Shown here: piece by piece, positions 60,790 to 64,000 of the stretch | How positions within the stretch are numbered: the first letter of the stretch is position 1 | How the letters are laid out: each line of letters starts with the position of its first letter | DNA from: CBDCVA01 sp965222935 [NCBI: Candidatus Latescibacterota bacterium] | GTDB lineage: Bacteria > Latescibacterota > CBDCVA01 | Length of the DNA stretch: 64,000 nucleotides | NCBI GenBank assembly: GCA_965222935.1 | Contig: CBDCVA010000001.1 | Coordinates: 620,001-684,000 of the forward strand | Reading direction: 5' to 3' | The notes under the pieces: model-generated | Seen by the model: the letters and a program-made list of their open reading frames with translations, nothing else | Told to the model about the DNA's origin: nothing | The model's database searches: none | Program-made: the position numbers and the translations under genes

Positions 60790-63488
60790 CCCCGCCCCGC
60801 GCGACGGCGGTCAAAGGCAGAGGCAAGACGCGAGCGGCTCCGGCGACGACGCCCGCTCTGGCCCAGTATGCGCATGCCAAGCGCGAACACCCCGACGCAC
60901 TTGTTCTTATGCGGATGGGTGATTTCTACGAGGCCTTCCATGACGACGCCAAGCGCGCCGCCGAGCTCTTCGGAATTACCCTCACCAAGCGCAGTCATGG
61001 CCGTTCGAACGCGCCACCCATGGCCGGCGTGCCCTTCCACGCGCTCGACGAGTACATCGCCAAGGCCGTACGCGCGGGTCAGAAGGTCGCCATCGTCGAG
61101 CAAATGGAGGACCCCAAGAAGGCGAAGGGGCTTATCCGGCGCGAGGTGGTGCGGGTCGTGTCTCCGGGGACGATCCTGGCGGATACGCTGCTGGAATCGG
61201 GTGCCAACAATTTCATCGTGGCTGTGGCGCCAGCAGGAGATACGGCTGGCCTTGCGGTAGCTGATCTCTCGACGGGCGAGTTCGCCGCGGGAGAACTGGA
61301 GGCCGGGGCACTATGGGTGGAGTTGGAAGTGCTGCGGCCCGCAGAGTTGATTGCACCCGTCGCATGGCTGGAAGCCGAAGAAAAGCGGCTTGAGGAGCGC
61401 CTGCCGAGGACTGCGATGGAGCCTCGTGAGGGCTGGTCGTTCGAGCCTTCGAGCGCGAGGGAGAGCTTGACCCAGAAGCTTGGCACCGCCTCGCTTCGGG
61501 CATATGAGGTGGAGGACCTCACCCACGGCCTGGGGGCAGCCAGCGCTCTATGGGATTATCTGCGCGAGAGTCAGCAGGGCCAGCTACCTCACATCGCGCG
61601 GCTTGGTCGATGGCGCACCGACGAGAGGATGCACCTAGATACCGCGACGATCCACCACCTGGAGCTTCTGGAACCTGCCACACCCGGCAGTGCCCCGCGG
61701 AGCATCCTACTGGCGACGCTCGACCGGACGGAGACCCCAATGGGCGCGCGGCTTCTGCGGCGGTGGCTGGTAGCGCCGCTGGTGGATGTTGGCGGCATCG
61801 AACGACGGCTTGATGGCGTTGGGACCTTCGTCACCGACGCGGAGCGCTCGGAAGCCGTCCGCGTGGCGCTGGAGGGGTCGGGCGACCTGGAGCGTCTTGT
61901 GGCGCGCATCGCATGCGGCCGCGCGGGTCCCAGAGACTTATCCGCTGTGGGGAACGCTATCGGCGGAGCACTCGAACTCAAACGAGCGCTCGAGGGGGCT
62001 CCAGCCTCGATCCTTGGGGAGATATCCTCGAACCTGTGGGAGGGTGAAGAGCTGGTCGAAACGCTGGCGCGTGCGCTGGTGGATAGTCCTCCAGCGCTGG
62101 CGAGCCAGGGGGGCTTCGTACGACTGGGCTACGATGAAGAGCTGGACCGGTTGCGGGTGATGGCCGAGGGTGACAGGGCGTGGCTTCTGGACTACGAGGC
62201 GAGCGAGCGCGAGCGGACGGGCATCGCTTCGCTCAAGGTCCGCTTCAACCGGGCCTTCGGTTACTTCATCGAGGTATCCAAGTCGAACCTGCGTCGCGTG
62301 CCCGATGACTATGCACGCAGGCAGACCCTTGTGGGAGGCGAGCGCTTCACCACGGCGGCGTTGCGCGAGCGCGAGGCGCAGATCCTGGGCGCGGAGGAAG
62401 CCATTGCCGAGCGGGAGCGGGCGATATTCGATGACCTATGCGCCAGAGTGACCCGCGAGGCAACGCGCTTGCTCGACACGGCTCGGGCCATTGCGATGGC
62501 GGATGTGCTCCGGTCACTCGCGTGGGTGGCGACCGAGCGGGGATATGCCCGACCGAAGGTCGAGGTCGGTGGCCGCATCGCGATCGATGAGGGGCGCCAT
62601 CCGGTGCTCGAAGAGCTCCTGCCGCCGGGCCAACTTATCTCCAATGATACGGAGTTGGATGTGGGTTCCGCCCAGATTCTGTTGATCACAGGCCCGAATA
62701 TGGGCGGGAAATCGGTGTACATGCGCCAGGTCGCTCTGATTGTGCTCATGGCCCAGATGGGAAGCTTTGTGCCTGCAGCCTCGGCGACCGTTGGGCTGGT
62801 CGATCGCATCTTCACGCGCGTGGGCGCCTCGGACAACCTGTCGGTGGGCGAGAGCACGTTTATGGCGGAGATGACGGATGTCGCCAGGATTTTGCATCAC
62901 GCCACCTCGCGGAGCCTCGTCCTGCTCGACGAGGTGGGCCGAGGGACCAGCACATACGACGGCATGAGTCTGGCTCAGGCCATCATTGAGTGCCTGCACG
63001 AGGGGCTTCTCCATCGGTCGCGGGCCAGGCCTCGGGCGCTCGTTGCGACGCACTACCACGAACTCACTCAACTCGAAGCACATCTGGAAGGGCTTCGCAA
63101 CTACAGCGCCGCCGTGCACGAGCGGAAGGACGACGTGGCCTTTCTTTATAAGATTGTACCCGGCGCGTCCGACCGCAGTTTCGGCATCCATGCGGCCAAG
63201 CGGGCTGGTGTGCCGCCCGAGGTCACCGCCCGCGCGGAAGAGATCCTCACAGCCCTTGAAAATGAAAGGGCCGTTCTGATGATCGGCGGACCCCGAACGC
63301 GCCGCCATCGGCCGAAAGCTGCCTCCGGACGGCAGCTCGATCTCTTCAGTTCGGACGAACGAGCGGTGCTGGACCAACTGCGCTCATTCGACTCGCTTCG
63401 AACGCCGCCGCTCGATGCGCTGACGCGGATCGAGGCCTGGAAGCGTCGGCTAAACCAGGACGGTGATCGCGATGTGCGCACCTCCTGA
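60687..63488 (+). CDS. mutS: DNA mismatch repair protein MutS
   Basis: MutS1: the mismatch motif region [17 protein letters not shown] with the F-x-E pair, Walker [18 protein letters not shown], Walker [24 protein letters not shown] and [15 protein letters not shown]. From the GTG at 60687 it is 933 residues; the core begins near residue 55 ([19 protein letters not shown]). Start is uncertain: there is no ATG or GTG between 60687 and the conserved region, and 60687 lies inside the SPOR gene in another frame, giving a 103-nt overlap. A CTG near 60858 could also serve. It binds mismatches and recruits MutL, whose gene overlaps its end by 17 nt. Confidence 0.93.
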   Translation: MGGAGEEQGGGSRAGQEVGPARKDRTIPNHPASVAPPRATAVKGRGKTRAAPATTPALAQYAHAKREHPDALVLMRMGDFYEAFHDDAKRAAELFGITLTKRSHGRSNAPPMAGVPFHALDEYIAKAVRAGQKVAIVEQMEDPKKAKGLIRREVVRVVSPGTILADTLLESGANNFIVAVAPAGDTAGLAVADLSTGEFAAGELEAGALWVELEVLRPAELIAPVAWLEAEEKRLEERLPRTAMEPREGWSFEPSSARESLTQKLGTASLRAYEVEDLTHGLGAASALWDYLRESQQGQLPHIARLGRWRTDERMHLDTATIHHLELLEPATPGSAPRSILLATLDRTETPMGARLLRRWLVAPLVDVGGIERRLDGVGTFVTDAERSEAVRVALEGSGDLERLVARIACGRAGPRDLSAVGNAIGGALELKRALEGAPASILGEISSNLWEGEELVETLARALVDSPPALASQGGFVRLGYDEELDRLRVMAEGDRAWLLDYEASERERTGIASLKVRFNRAFGYFIEVSKSNLRRVPDDYARRQTLVGGERFTTAALREREAQILGAEEAIAERERAIFDDLCARVTREATRLLDTARAIAMADVLRSLAWVATERGYARPKVEVGGRIAIDEGRHPVLEELLPPGQLISNDTELDVGSAQILLITGPNMGGKSVYMRQVALIVLMAQMGSFVPAASATVGLVDRIFTRVGASDNLSVGESTFMAEMTDVARILHHATSRSLVLLDEVGRGTSTYDGMSLAQAIIECLHEGLLHRSRARPRALVATHYHELTQLEAHLEGLRNYSAAVHERKDDVAFLYKIVPGASDRSFGIHAAKRAGVPPEVTARAEEILTALENERAVLMIGGPRTRRHRPKAASGRQLDLFSSDERAVLDQLRSFDSLRTPPLDALTRIEAWKRRLNQDGDRDVRTS

Positions 63489-64000
63489 CCAGAAGTCGTT
63501 GACCCCGCCTGGCTTACCGGCGAGGAGCGTCATCCGTGTCCTCCCCGAGACGCTGGCGAACCGGATCGCCGCCGGCGAAGTCGTCGAACGACCCGCATCG
63601 GTCGTCAAAGAGCTTATCGAGAACAGCCTGGACGCGGGAGCGCGGCAGGTGGACGTCCACGTTGTGGGCGGAGGAACGCGGCTCATGCGGGTGGCGGACG
63701 ATGGCTGTGGCATGAACGAAGCCGACGCGATCCTGGCGTTCGACCGCCATGCCACGAGCAAGATCAAGAGCGCAGACGACATCGAACGGGTGGCGACGCT
63801 AGGATTTCGCGGTGAGGCCCTTCCGGCCATCGCCTCCGTCGCGCGGGTGGTCCTGGAAACCTGTCAGCCCGGCGCATCGGTCGGCACGCGAGTGGTGGTC
63901 GAGGGCGGCAAGGCCCGTGGGACGGTGCCTGTGGCGCGTACGCCGGGCACAACCGTTACTGCGCGCGACCTGTTCTTCAATACCCCGGCCCGTCGCCACT
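63472..64000 (+). CDS. mutL: DNA mismatch repair protein MutL (3' end cut by window)
   Basis: Only the first 176 codons are visible, and the frame is open at the window edge. GHKL ATPase motifs are present: [49 protein letters not shown] and [17 protein letters not shown]. MutL couples mismatch recognition to strand incision. Whether it has the endonuclease motif in its C-terminus cannot be seen. ATG 63472 begins MCAPPDQK inside the mutS end (17-nt overlap), so the two are co-translated. Confidence 0.95.
   Translation, partial: MCAPPDQKSLTPPGLPARSVIRVLPETLANRIAAGEVVERPASVVKELIENSLDAGARQVDVHVVGGGTRLMRVADDGCGMNEADAILAFDRHATSKIKSADDIERVATLGFRGEALPAIASVARVVLETCQPGASVGTRVVVEGGKARGTVPVARTPGTTVTARDLFFNTPARRH

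Noticed and set aside
1-64000. tRNA, rRNA, CRISPR arrays, prophage or transposase genes
   Set aside because: I saw no repeat-spacer pattern, no tRNA-like T-loop with acceptor pairing, and no transposase or integrase motifs in any frame that stood up to inspection; a covariance-model scan would be decisive for small RNAs.

Overview
This 64 kb window is a gene-dense, GC-rich (well above 60% by eye) bacterial chromosome segment. It carries housekeeping, envelope and DNA-repair genes, with no rRNA, tRNA, CRISPR array or recognisable insertion sequence. The organism is a diderm with lipid A: lpxD, lpxC-fabZ, lpxA, lpxB, bamA, tamB, skp, lolC/E, lolD and an MCE protein are all present. The LpxC-FabZ fusion, two PorV/PorQ-like outer-membrane proteins, a FlgD-Ig-type secreted protein, HPr kinase and an McsA-McsB-ClpC cassette together suggest an uncultured lineage of or near the FCB superphylum (Latescibacteria, Eisenbacteria or Gemmatimonadota-like). 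That placement is inference from gene content, not a phylogeny.

Layout. 1-7.4 kb: tail of a dolichol-phosphate-mannose-synthase-like glycosyltransferase, a CcdA/DsbD-like membrane protein, uvrA, dinB, an AI-2E-family permease and a convergent hisI-like gene. 7.4-14 kb: a small lipoprotein, lpdA-lipA-hpf-hprK-MCE in a compressed run, and glycerate kinase. 14-19.6 kb: a PorV-like gene, an AT-rich island with a solitary PD-(D/E)XK nuclease-like gene, then era, purD-purE-tsaC. 19.7-24.1 kb: a minus-strand ytfJ/ytfI (GerW/DUF2953) pair, then a secreted FlgD-Ig-like protein and a PorV-like protein with an extra C-terminal domain. 24.1-27.1 kb: a Gfo/Idh oxidoreductase, a sugar-phosphate isomerase-like TIM barrel and a class IV histone-deacetylase-like hydrolase.

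27.1-49.7 kb is a long co-directional envelope and protein-quality block: prfB (with the RF2 programmed +1 frameshift), lysS, lolC/E, lolD, mcsA, mcsB, clpC, tamB, bamA, skp, lpxD, lpxC-fabZ, lpxA, a second Gfo/Idh gene, lpxB and a family 2 glycosyltransferase. Most genes abut or overlap by 4-11 nt, and one clear terminator falls after lpxA. The block couples lipoprotein export, outer-membrane protein assembly and lipid A synthesis to an arginine-phosphorylation/Clp proteolysis module. 49.7-51.8 kb: guaB (minus) divergent from ssb. 52.1-58.2 kb: two tandem antiporter-like membrane proteins, a toast-rack-like exported protein, and an oligopeptide-type binding protein with a single permease. 58.4-64 kb: miaB, a TPR/SPOR exported protein, mutS and the start of mutL, cut by the window end.

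Six intergenic regions share an unusual promoter-like pattern, TTGAC(A/C/G) - 16 or 17 nt - TA(G/C)CTT. Many genes begin with GTG or TTG, and I moved several starts inward where a Shine-Dalgarno (SD) sequence supported it. The best candidates for follow-up are the AT-rich nuclease island, the Gfo/Idh enzyme inside the lpx operon, the HisI-like protein lacking two metal-site aspartates, the tandem antiporter-like pair, the PorV fusion protein, and the shared promoter motif.
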